Source of the DNA: Gliomastix tumulicola
Taxonomy: Eukaryota; Ascomycota; Sordariomycetes; Hypocreales; Bionectriaceae
Direction of reading: 5' to 3'
Length of the DNA stretch: 64,000 nucleotides
Assembly: GCA_001599755.1 (NCBI GenBank)
Contig: BCHX01000007.1
Coordinates: 310,001-374,000 of the forward strand
Shown: piece by piece, positions 32,963 through 42,882 of the stretch
Position numbering within the stretch: position 1 is the stretch's first letter
How the letters are laid out: each line of letters opens with the position of its first letter
Translations under genes and position numbers: made by a program
Notes under the pieces: model-generated
Seen by the model: the letters and a program-made list of their open reading frames with translations, nothing else
Told to the model about the DNA's origin: nothing
The model's database searches: none

Positions 32963-35129
32963 ATGGATTCCGCAGAAGAGGAGGGGCAGCGTAGGAAGCG
33001 TCCTCGTAAGTCGCGCGGCAGAGGGCTACGAACAAGAACCGGATGGTAAGTGGCATTCTGTTACGTCCTGCTCCTGTCATCGTGTCTTCATTTCTTATCC
33101 ACTACTCGTCGCTTTATCGGTGTCATTATGGCTCACGCGTTGCCGTATCGTGGACAGTCTCACCTGCCGGAAGAGACACAAGAAGTGTGACGAGAAGCAG
33201 CCTGTCTGTGGGCCGTGCACCGTCTCGTCACGAAACTGCGTCTTTCCCCACGACCTGGATGCCCAGTCTGCCCTCGAGGCGTTGGCGGCTCCTCAAGGAC
33301 GGGTCCATCACCCGAGCAACATCATCAATAACAACACGAGCAATGGTGACGCCGTCGCGTCTCACTCTCCGAGTGCACCAGCTCACTCCCCGGGCATCAT
33401 CCTGCATTCACAGTCACATAACGATGCCGCCGCCACAACTCCAGGCAGCAACTCTCATGTCTCTGACTCCAGACCACACGTCTCGGGAGCTCATCCCCGT
33501 CCCCATCCCCAGCCTCCGCTGCCAGCACAGCATTATGATGTGAACCTACCGAAGCAGCAGCCGCCGCCGCCTCAGGCATTTGATACGGCTTCATTGGCAT
33601 CACTTGGTCGGTCACCGGATACTCTCTCATACGAGAAGTGGTCCGCCGACTTCGCATCAACGCGATGGCTTGATCTTCTCGCCAACGATGCAGCCCAGGC
33701 CGACAGTGGATTCTCACTCGCCCCGAGCCCGGAGCCGGAGAGTCGGGGCCAGAGACATTCGGCGATATCGACGCATGTCTCACCGGCGTTGCTCAATGGT
33801 CAAGCTCAGCTACCAGAGAACCTCGATCCGGAGTCCGAGAGGAGAGCGTGGCAATCTGACAAGGACATCACGCTCACCGATCATGAGGCTGTTCTTTTCC
33901 GCCACTTCGCCGAGAGGTGTGCCAAGTGGCTCGACCTCTTCGACCAGAAGAGACTCTTTTCCACCTACGCCATCCGTCTCGCCCTGCAGAATGTAGGTCT
34001 GATGAAAGCCATCCTAGCACTATCAACAAAACATCGGTCCAAGTGCATCGAGTCCAAGGGCACCAGCGACGGGACGAATAAAACCAAGGACACGTCATCC
34101 AAAACCGACGGCCTAGTATTACCCAACGCAACCACCACCACAGCATCCGAGGCCCAAGTCACCGACGACAACGAGGGCATCCGCTACTACTACGAGACCC
34201 TCCACTACGTCCGCGAGGCCCTCATGTACAGCAGCTACACCCACTCCGAGGAGCTCCTCGCCACGGCCATCGTCATCTCCTCGTACGAGATGCTCGACGA
34301 GTCCGACGGCAGCGGCAACTGGCAGCGCCACCTCAAGGGCGTCTTCTGGATCCAGCGGTCGCAGGACGTCGACGGCGGTTGCGGCGGGCTGCGACAGTCG
34401 GTGTGGTGGGCGTGGCTGAGGCAGGACGTCTGGGCGGCGTTCAGGGAGAAGAGGCCGTGCCTGAGCTTCTGGCGGCCGGTGAAGGATGTGGACCAGCTGG
34501 ATCAGTATGAGTTGGCGGACAGGGCCATTTACCTCTTGTCCCAGGCTGTGAATTACAGTGCTGAGAGCCGCAAGGTGGATGCTATCATGGCCAACTCGAC
34601 GTCTCCTTCTGCGTCTTCTCCTCCTTCGCTTGATCCATCTGCCTCTATGTACCGAAGGAGAGCAAGGGACGAACTCATTTCCAAGATGGAACGCTGGAAA
34701 GCGTGCCTTGGTGATGAGTATACCACACTTCCGACACCGAGAAAGCCCGGTGATCTCTTCACTCCTCTCTGGGTGCATCCACCACAGTTTGGCGTTGCGC
34801 TACAGGCGTACAGCTTCGCACAGATTCTTGTGACTCTGCACGGTCCGAGCACGCCTGGCTTCGCAGGGTTCCTCAAGACGCAGCGGACACTAGCCGAAGC
34901 AGTCGAGAACATCTGCGGCATCGCCATGGAGCTGCGCGACGAGAGCTGCCAGCTGATATCGGCAGAGTGCCTATACGGTGCCGGACTCTGTGTCCACGAC
35001 CCAGCCAAGAGGGACAAGATCATCTCCATGATGGAGGACTGCGAAAGAAGAACCGGCTGGGCGCCAATGGCGACCTGGAGGGACGATCTACGTCTAGAAT
35101 GGGTGAAAGCCGACGGAGCAACCCCATGA
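32963..35129 (+). CDS. Zn(II)2Cys6 transcription factor, likely regulator of the sugar/polyol cluster, 684 aa
   Basis: Exon 1 is 32963-33045 and exon 2 is 33158-35129, split by a 112-nt intron inside the zinc cluster. That junction completes the first cysteine codon. Zinc ligands are C28, C31, C38, C45, C48 and C55, preceded by a strongly basic KRPRKSRGRG stretch. A long low-complexity His/Pro/Ser/Ala region follows. The fungal regulatory domain then runs to the end, with motifs such as RHFAERCAKWLDLFD and SYEMLDESDGSGNWQRHLKG, the arrangement of the fungal_trans_2 type. It lies in the middle of the catabolic cluster. It is divergent from the kinase and convergent with the aldolase (59 bases between stops). 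I infer that it binds the CGAGACG sites; no direct evidence exists. Confidence 0.9.
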
Positions 35130-35188
35130 CGGATAATGAAGCAATAAAAAGTAAAATCACAATGATCAAACAGGCCTTGTATATTCAT

Positions 35189-36107
35189 CTATGCTTTGCC
35201 GGTAGAACCGCACACGTCCATCTGCCACTCGGTGAGCTTCTGCGCCGCCTTGACACCCTCCTCCATGAAATTCGTCAGGCTTAGCGCGGAGGCCTTCTCC
35301 TGCATGAGGATCAAGTAGTCGTCCAGGACAAGCTTGTTGACGTTGACCTTTGAGACGCCGCCGCTGATGCAGCTCTTCATGATGTCCTCGGGGAAGTCGT
35401 TGGTGCCGTGCAGGACGACGCGAACACGCCCGGCAGCCTTCTCTTTGATCATCTTGAGACTGGTCATTCTGTTAGCTGGCTTCACGTGAACCAGAAGCTG
35501 CTCAAACTCACCGATCAAACTCGAGTACAGGTCCCCGCTTGCCATACTCTCCATGCACGTTTCCAAACGCCGGCGCCAGGAAATCGATGCCCGTGGCGAT
35601 GAAGTCCTCCACCTGCTCCTCTGTCGTGAGAGCGCCCTCAAGATCAGCCGTATCCGCGATACCGTCCTCGCCGCCCTCAATTCTACCAGGCTCTGCCTCA
35701 GTCGCGATGCCTCGGTCGTGGCAGTACTTGACGAGCGTCATCGTCTTGGCCAGGTTATCCTCCATCTCGTAGTGGCTCATATCAACCATGATACTGTCAA
35801 ACGGCAGCGTATCCGCCGCCTGACGGATCATGGCCTCATCCTGAGCATGGTCCAGGTGAATCGCCACAGGCACAGTCGCCTCCCGGGCAGCGTGTGCGGC
35901 CGCGTGGATGAGCAGGCCCGAGGAGAATGTGATGGCCCAGGGGAAGACCTGGATGATGAGGGGGCTGCGCTTGGCCTCAGCGGCCTTGATGAAGGCGAGG
36001 ATGTGCTCGATGTTGTACGCGATGGGCGCGACGATGCCATAGCCGCCTTCCTCGGCCGCCTTGAGGATCTGGTACGTCTTGTTGCTGGTGGGGTCCCAGG
36101 TCGCCAT
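35189..36107 (-). CDS. Class II (zinc) ketose-bisphosphate aldolase family protein, 291 aa
   Basis: Exon 1 is 36107-35512 and exon 2 is 35468-35189, split by a 43-nt intron, short but with consensus GTGAGT and CTAACAG. The ATG at 36107 is the first in frame. Key residues: HLDHA (Asp86 acid/base, His87 zinc), EAEPGRIEG with the acidic residues of the loop, NVHGEYG (His185 zinc), and HGTND followed by SKVNVN for phosphate binding. This is the fructose/tagatose-bisphosphate aldolase fold, somewhat shorter than yeast Fba1. It should cleave a phosphorylated ketose into dihydroxyacetone phosphate and an aldehyde. In this cluster a ketose 1-phosphate made by the kinase, rather than a glycolytic bisphosphate, is a reasonable substrate. 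It is divergent from the RpiB-type gene. Confidence 0.9.
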
Positions 36108-36598
36108 CTTGGGGAGTATGTGTAGTAGTATGGGTGACAGATAGAATAGCAGATGGATGAGTGAGTGGTTCAAGTGTCGTTGTGAGCAGTGTCTCCCTAT
36201 GCCTATTCACCCGTATGGATCTAGAATCCCGACTCCGTGCAATATGTAATTTCACTGCACCATATCGCTTCCCGGCTAAAGCAACACACTGCATAAACCG
36301 CGCGGCGATTCGCCGATGCGCGGCCTGACTCGCCAGGGTCCCTCGTGCCGGCTTTACAGCCCCCCTTTTCCGTGTCGAGACGCACCATTTGGCCTCGAGA
36401 CGAGACCCCGAGCCGATGGTTGCCGATGCGAGGGACCATGATGATCATTTACGAATTAATTATTCAATATTGGCGTCGTGATCGATATTTCCAGGCTGTC
36501 GGGATAAATCTTGTATACTCGTTCAGTCATTCAGCTCCTCGATCCGAGTGACCATCATCCACCGAGGACAATCCAGACCAGCAGCTTCATCAATCACG
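36108..36598. promoter_or_regulatory. Divergent promoter, aldolase / RpiB-type isomerase
   Basis: 491 bases. Contains two direct CGAGACG copies at 36376-36382 and 36396-36402, exactly 20 bases apart. Confidence 0.6.
36376..36402 (+). promoter_or_regulatory. Candidate cluster operator: phased direct CGAGACG pair
   Basis: Two copies start 20 bases apart, about two helical turns, so both would present on the same DNA face. A further GAGAC follows at 36403-36407. Confidence 0.5.
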
Positions 36599-37124
36599 AT
36601 GGCCAGCCCTCTACGCATCGCCATAGGCGGCGACGACGCCGGCTTCGCGTACAAGGCCACCATCATCAAGGATCTCTCCGCCGATCCCCGCGTCGCCTCA
36701 GTCATCGACGTTGGTCCTAATGCTGAGACGGACAAGACGGCCTACTCGACATATGCCATCACCGCTGCCGAGGCCGTTGCCTCTGGCCAGGTCGACCGCG
36801 CCATTCTAATCTGCGGCACTGGTCTAGGCGTAGCAATCGCTGCCAACAAGGTCAAGGGCGTCAGGGCTGTGACCGCGCACGACAGCTTCAGCGTCGAGAG
36901 GGCGGTGTTAAGCAACAATGCGCAGGTGCTGTGCTTGGGGCAGAGGGTCATTGGCATTGAGCTGGCGAGGAGGCTTGTCAAAGAGTGGCTTGGATACCAC
37001 TTCGACCCTGTAAGTGATTGCTGCTGCAGATGTTACTACTAGAGACAAGGGTGCTAATAATGGGTAGAATTCCGCCTCGGCAGCAAAGGTCAAGATTATC
37101 GACGACTACGATGCGAAGGCTTAG
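36599..37124 (+). CDS. RpiB/LacAB-family sugar-phosphate isomerase, 155 aa
   Basis: Exon 1 is 36599-37009 and exon 2 is 37068-37124, split by a 58-nt intron with a GCTAATAA branch site. The family core is clear: CGTGLGVAIAANKV with the catalytic cysteine, GVRAVTAHD, and LSNNAQVLCLG. Length is normal for RpiB (about 150). These enzymes interconvert aldose and ketose phosphates. The N-terminal motif reads GGDDAGF where ribose-5-phosphate isomerases usually have SDHAG, so the conserved histidine is Asp. This points to a substrate other than ribose 5-phosphate. RpiB-like enzymes acting on erythrulose 4-phosphate are known in bacterial tetritol pathways. Ascomycetes have RpiA for the pentose pathway, so a second isomerase in a gene cluster is probably catabolic. 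Confidence 0.9.
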
Positions 37125-37533
37125 AGGCAGTGGAAAATGGTTCACCAGATGACGAACAGAATAGACTACACATAGAACTCAATGAGCATATCAGACATCA
37201 ACAGCGCTAACGCCGTGCCAATTTCAGTGATTTTATGATATGCTTGGGACCTCGAAAGGAAAAGTTATAACTAGGATGCGCTACTGGAGAAGAACAATCA
37301 CCTTCAGGGGATGATATACCGAGGAGGCGGTTTTGGAAGCCCCCTTAGAGTACCTTATCGTAGACATAATTCACAGCAGCGTCCTTGTTCAAAACATCTA
37401 CAACTGCACCAACACCAAAACGCAGAAACAGCATGCATGTACATGAAGGTGTCATCATTCGATCTATATCTTTATATGCATCAAACCGAACGCCAATATC
37501 AATAGCCCAACAATTTTCAAAGTACACCACCCT
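37125..37533. other. Convergent intergenic, RpiB-type / SDR2
   Basis: The 3' regions of both genes. Nothing else is seen. Confidence 0.5.
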
Positions 37534-38499
37534 CTACCAGGCTCCGACAACACCAGCAATGGGAATGTCAATACCAGTCGTGTACGTCGACGTCTCGCTC
37601 AGGAGGTACACGTAGGCGCCGCCGAGCTCCTGGGGCAGGGCCAGACGGGGCATGCCGCCGTAGTACTTCATCTTGGTGTCCCAGTCGGGCGAGGTCTCGA
37701 CATAGTAGGTGAGGGCGGTCTTGACGAAGCCCGGGGAGATGCAGTTGACGCGGATGCCGTACTGCGCCCACTCCATGGCGAGGGTATGGGTCATGTTGCG
37801 GACGGCGCCCTTGGTGCCACCGTAGGGAGCAGAGGGAGCGGCCTATATCATCATCAGTAGCTGTTACAAGTGAAACTCTGCCTCGTAGAACGTACCCTGT
37901 TTGGCCTGTAGGAGGTCATGCTAGCGGTGAAGACAATGCTGCCCTTGCAACCGAGCTTGATGAACATCCGCGCGGCAGCAGTAGCGCAGTTCCACGAGCC
38001 ATACACGTTGAGCTCAAACAGCCTCTTGACCTGGTCAAGGGAGAAGTCGAGAGCAGGCTGGTGCTTAGTAGCACCCGCGTTGGCAACCATGCCGTCGAAG
38101 CGGCCCTTCTTCTCGACAACGGCCTCGAGGGCGGCGGCCACGCTCTTCTCGTCTGTCACATCGGTGTGCTGGAAGTCGAGGCGGCCGGGGAAGCGCTTGA
38201 GGAGGGCCTGGAAGGGCTCGCCGGGCTCGGAGATGTCGAGGCTGAAGACGCAGGCGGCGTCGTTGGCGAGGCAGACCTCGGCGATGCCCAGGCCGATGCC
38301 CTGGTTGGCGCCGGTGACTAGGAGATGTCAGAATGAGATTACTTGGAAGTTGTTTCAGCTGATACTCACTGGCAATGACCTTGTCTTTGAGGGTGACGGC
38401 CCAGTTGTGGTCAGGGCCGGGGAGCGTGCTCAGGGTGGTGGGAGCATCGACGGCGCCGTTGCCGTTGGAGTGGCCGTTGCTGTCTCCGGAAGCGACCAT
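37534..38499 (-). CDS. Short-chain dehydrogenase/reductase SDR2 (polyol/ketose type), 286 aa
   Basis: Exons 38499-38370, 38317-37896 and 37842-37534. Introns are 53 and 53 nt; the first splits the TGANQGIG cofactor loop at the same codon position as in SDR1. NAG, FTASMTS and YGGTKG give the NAG-Ser-Tyr-Lys active site. The N-terminus has an extra Gly/Asn/Ser-rich stretch of about 20 residues. It shares long blocks with SDR1, including TASM(A/T)SYRPN, NMTHTLAMEWA and YYGGMPRLA, so the two are paralogues by old duplication. Two polyol/ketose dehydrogenases in one cluster suggest two oxidation or reduction steps, or two related substrates. It is divergent from the transporter. Confidence 0.9.
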
Positions 38500-39739
38500 T
38501 GTGACGGATGTGAATATGGAACTTGGGAGAAGAGAACGAAAGGAGATGTCTTGATGCGGGTCTATGCAGAGGAGTGGAACACAGCACAAGGAGATGGACG
38601 GGAAAGGACAGTGTCAGTAGTTATACGGATATGATTTAGAAGCAGACAGGGACAGTCAAGGAAATAAATTCTTAAGTACTCTAGAACTGGTAGAATTCTC
38701 ATCCAGTGGTGGAGTTTAGCCTCTCCTCGGCCATACCAGAGCATACGCCGAGCAGTTTTCGCGCGGAAGCTCCTCGTACGAAAATCACCGCGAGCGTCTC
38801 GTGCACCATCCTCGCCTCCTTTACCCCTCGTGATCAAGCCATTGACCGTCATTTGTGATTTCATTTCCCCACCCCAGCAACCATGGGGAATGTGGTATTT
38901 CCCCATGTCATACGAGTTCAAGTGGTGATGCCGCGAGACGCGGTCGTCTCCCCTTGCTAGTGCCGGCCCCGAAGCCCAAGATAGTCCCAGACCATTCCCG
39001 TTTCCGGAGCTTCGTGACCAGCCAAGCAGCCTCGAGACGCGGCCAGGCGCCATCCACACACCATCACGCACCCCAAACGCCACTAGCAGACCTTTCGTCT
39101 CCCCACAGGCTGCATGGGATGCCAGTCCCCCGGGTTTCTCTACCCCATTGTTTTCCCAAATATCACTCCTTATTCCACTCTCTCCCTCGCCCTTCCTCCA
39201 ATGTTCCCCAGAGAGACTTGTGTTCTAGGCGCGCGGAACATTTAGGGCCGGTCGCTTGCTCCTCCCCCGGTCATCGAGCTCGTCTCCGAGCTTGGGAGGA
39301 AGTACAGAGGAGAAGGGGAATACAGGAAAATCTTGTCATGTCATTCTCGCTTCCCGGGCACGGCTACCGATCTCTTGGCCCCCGAAACGCTTGGGATTCC
39401 TTCTTCTCTTTTTCCTTGCTCCCTGTGACGAGCACGGGTGCTACCTTGTCAGTGCTAGTCGCGTGCTAGACTCGACCCGACTCCCTCGACTCGATTCAGA
39501 GTCCGGAGAGGGAGACACTGATCTTGTCATCTCCCTGCTTCCCTCTAGCCGGGGCGCCCACACCAGCCAAAAACCTTCACCGAGTATTTATACATCATCC
39601 TCTGGCCTCTCTTATCACGATACCCCTAACCTGGCTTTCTTTGTTTTTTCATCTTGCAATTTTTCTCGTCTTATCTTGCTTCATCTTTTACTTCCATACG
39701 TTAGCAGACGGCACTTGTCTGTGAGACTTCCTGCCCAAC
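38500..39739. promoter_or_regulatory. Divergent promoter, SDR2 / MFS transporter
   Basis: 1240 bases. Exact motif copies at 38795-38801 (CGTCTCG), 38934-38940 and 39033-39039 (CGAGACG). One-mismatch copies CGTCTCC at 38945, 39096 and 39281. The 3' part is a C/T-rich leader before the transporter ATG. Confidence 0.6.
38934..38951. promoter_or_regulatory. Candidate cluster operator: GAGACG-CGGT-CGTCTC inverted repeat
   Basis: A perfect inverted repeat of six bases with a four-base spacer at 38935-38950, the tightest dimer-type site in the four divergent promoters. It lies about 435 bases from the SDR2 start and about 790 from the transporter start. Confidence 0.55.
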
Positions 39740-41276
39740 ATGGACAAGGACAACGTTTACGAGCATGACGATGCCGTCGTCAAGTCCGCTCAGTCTCTCG
39801 AGGCTGCACGGGATGAGCAGCCTGGTCTCACTCCTGAGGAGCTCGAGGCTGAGAAGAAGCTCGTCCGCAAGATCGACTTCTACATCCTCCCCTCCATGTG
39901 GATCATGTACCTCCTCTCATACATGGACCGAACCAAGTAAGTCTCTTCACCTTGAGCCATAGGGCCTTTGATCCATGCAAGCCATCAAGGCGCAAGACTC
40001 ATCACTAACCATCATCAGCATCGGAAACGCCAGAATCGCCGGCATGGGCGACGACCTCGACCTCGGCTCGGACCGCTACTCCATTGCCCTCATCGTCTTT
40101 TTCGTCTCCTATGTCGTCTTCGAGATCCCGTCCAACATGATCCTCACCCGCACCCGACCCTCCCTCTACCTGCCCCTCATCATGTTCCTCTGGGGCGGCG
40201 TCACCATCGGCATGGCCTTCACGCCCAGCTACAAGGCCCTCGTCGCCCTGCGCTTCGTCATGGGTATCCTCGAGGCCGGTTTCGCCCCGGGCATCCTGAT
40301 GCTGCTGTCCTCGTGGTACAAGAAGGAGGAGCAGAGCAAGCGTTTTGCGGTGTACATCTCTGCTGCCATCCTTTCTGGTGCCTTTGGTGGTCTGCTTGCC
40401 GGGTCTATCACCAGTGGTCTCGAGGGTGCTCATGGAATCCGTGGCTGGAGATGGCTGTTCGTCGTCGAGGGTGCTGCTACTATGGGTTACGCTCTCATTG
40501 CCGCGTGGCTGCTTCCTGATTTCCCTGCCACCACTTCTTCTCGGAAGTTCAACGAGGAGGAGAAGAAGCTCGCTATCCGCCGTCTTCAGCTCTCGAACCA
40601 GGGTGTTCAGACGGATGGTGAGCGTATGGGTCACTGGGTGGCCTTCAAGGCTAGCATGGTGAACTGGAGGACCTGGATTCTCGTTGTCGGATACATGGTA
40701 AGTCTCCGTTTTTCTCGAACCTCTAGATCAACTGCTAATATTCAATAGGCCATCGTCGGCTCCTCAACCCTCTCCTACTTCTATCCCACCCTCGTCAACG
40801 GTCTCGGCTACGAGAGGACCGCTGCTCAGTACATGACGATTCCCATCTTCGGTGTCGCCTTCGTCTGCACTGCCGTCACAGGTTTCTTCGCCGACCGCAA
40901 CACCAAGTGGCGCGGTGTCATGCTCGGCGCGTGGATGTCCGTCGCTATGATCTGCGCCATCATCATCTGCGCCGTCTACAACTTCACGGCCCGCTATGCG
41001 CTCCTCGTCATCATGGCCTCCGGTCTCTGGGCGTCCAACGGTCTCGCTCTGTCCTATGCGTCCGTCACGTTCTCGTCCATGCCCGACGAGATCAGGGCCA
41101 TCTCGCTCGCCTTTGTCAATGCCATGGGTAACCTTGCCCAGATCTACGGCGCGTACCTGTTCCCGCTTGACGACAAGCCCAAGTACCTGATGGGCTTCGG
41201 CGTCATCAGCGGTCTGTGCTTCACTGGTGTTGTGGCGTATCTTGCCCTCCACTTTCTGATTAGGAAGTACAACTAG
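39740..41276 (+). CDS. MFS transporter, anion:cation symporter (Dal5-like) family, 467 aa
   Basis: Exons 39740-39936, 40019-40697 and 40749-41276. An acidic cytosolic N-terminus leads to KIDFYILPSMWIMYLLSYMDRTN, whose DRxNIGNAR sequence is formed across intron 1 and is typical of this family. About twelve membrane segments follow. RFVMGILEAGFAPG and GWRWLFVVEGAATMG are family landmarks. Relatives carry allantoate, nicotinate, tartrate, pantothenate and other organic acids, not neutral sugars, by proton symport at the plasma membrane. In this cluster it is the probable importer, which raises the option of a sugar acid as the natural substrate. At 467 residues it is slightly short at the C-terminus but complete. 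Confidence 0.92.
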
Positions 41277-41581
41277 GAGGTCAACGGGAGGATAGATGTA
41301 CTATAAAAGAGCGAGAAGCTCGGGTTTACATGGCAGCATTATGTAGATAGGAATTCAAATATGTAATTTGATGCTGAGAGAGAGCACTGCATTTGACTTG
41401 AAGTGATGCACCACAATGTCATACTGCCCAAGTTGAGTATTACGATTGTCTTGCCCTGTACATTGGCGCCCGCCTCATCGGACTGAGTAGGCACTTACGC
41501 ACCTTAATACCACACGGCAGCATCATGGCTGTGAACAAAAAAAAATAAGAAATAGGTACAAAAAGCAAAAGAAAACATGTT
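41277..41581. other. Intergenic, transporter 3' flank to tRNA
   Basis: No gene seen. On the minus strand it includes the T-runs just downstream of the tRNA gene. Confidence 0.5.
41572..41575 (-). terminator. RNA polymerase III T-run terminator of tRNA-Gly
   Basis: TTTT on the minus strand, six bases past the tRNA 3' end. A longer run of nine T follows near 41537-41545. Confidence 0.6.
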
Positions 41582-41665
41582 TGCGTAATCTGGGAATCGA
41601 ACCCAGGGCTCCCCGACTCTGCTACCAGATGGCAACGGAGAATTTTACCACTAAACCAATTACGC
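41582..41665 (-). tRNA. tRNA-Gly (anticodon GCC), intron-containing
   Basis: The minus strand folds as a cloverleaf. The acceptor GCGTAAT pairs with ATTACGC (discriminator A). The D-arm is GGTTTAGTGGTAAAAT. The anticodon stem CTCCG pairs with CGGGG through one G-T pair, the loop is TTGCCA-T, and the T-arm is CTGGG-TTCGATT-CCCAG. The loop is broken one base after the anticodon by a 13-nt intron at 41617-41629, the standard eukaryotic position. The mature tRNA is 71 nt, the usual size for this species. Internal A and B boxes are intact. Confidence 0.93.
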
Positions 41666-42882
41666 TTTGATGAACTGATAGATTCTAATTGGCAGCTATG
41701 TTCCCCATACTCCCTACGATGCTGACTTCCCGAGAACTACTCACGGGGGAAAAATGATGGACAGTCCCCCAGCAATTATCACCTAGACCTGAAGGCCACG
41801 GTGATTCACCAAGGTCAAACCTCCAACACTGTTGGGCAAGTGCATGATGCACGGTTAGAAGTCTTTCCCTAGCCCAGCCGGTCTGGGTAGGAAACACAGC
41901 CAACTGTGGTGCGTATGTTAGGTGGCAGGACCCAGCGCTAAACGTCGTGTTCACTAAATGACGGGAGGCAGCGAAAAAGATCAGGAGACGGATCTGCACC
42001 CCCCAACACCCCTAGTATGTGTAGAAATGTCGACCCAAGAGGTATGATATTACCTAAGGTAAGTTTGAGAATCAGGTCTTGTGATGTTGAGCGTGTCTGT
42101 AAACTTGTAATGTTCGGCGTCGCGGCTCTAAACTAACAAGGGGAGCGCGACCTCGCTGACACTGCTCCTCCGGACCCTCAGCATCAGCAGTGTTGCGATC
42201 CGGCGTGCCGGTCCTGCATTAAAAGTCAAAGTCCGTGCCAGCAGAGTCGAGAGGAATCTTGGGGCTGAACGCCGGCGTAAATACATAAACGTACGGACGC
42301 CCTCCCGAACAAGTGAACCATTCACATCTCGTCCCGAGTCCCAAGGGGAGAGAGTACACACACGGACGGCGGGCCAGATGCATTTCAGACTGGTGCCCCA
42401 CTTCAGTCACGGCCCAAAGTTAATAAACCTGGACCTTCTCTATTAGGCTCCCAGCTCTGTCATCTGTCCGCCTTTCATTCCCAGGCTCAGATCCTAGCTC
42501 GCGCGAGGCACTATTGGAAAATTCTCGCCCCAAAACCGAAGAGCAAGCGAGCGACGGGGAGCACTGCACAGTCGCAGAGCTTCCAGGTCGACCCCACAGG
42601 TCAACCAGCTCGTCTCAGCGCACAATGAAGAAGATAAAAACAGCATTGCAGTGTGTTCATACCAGTTGCCATTTCTAAACTTCAATTTCTATCCAATTTC
42701 AAAAGCACATAAGAAGAAGGTGGTCCAGATTAGCATGGCTTTGTTCCCGTCTGGTAAGCTCCCGTCCAGCTCCCGTCCAGCTCCCGCCCCGTCCGTCCTT
42801 GTTAGTGGACCTCGCGAGGGCACCCGTCCATTGTTCAGATGCTTCCATATTTGCCCGTGAACCTCCATGCTGCTCAGTCGTC
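41666..42882. other. Intergenic, start of gene-poor stretch
   Basis: No gene recognised. Short open stretches have no family signature or splice structure. Confidence 0.5.
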
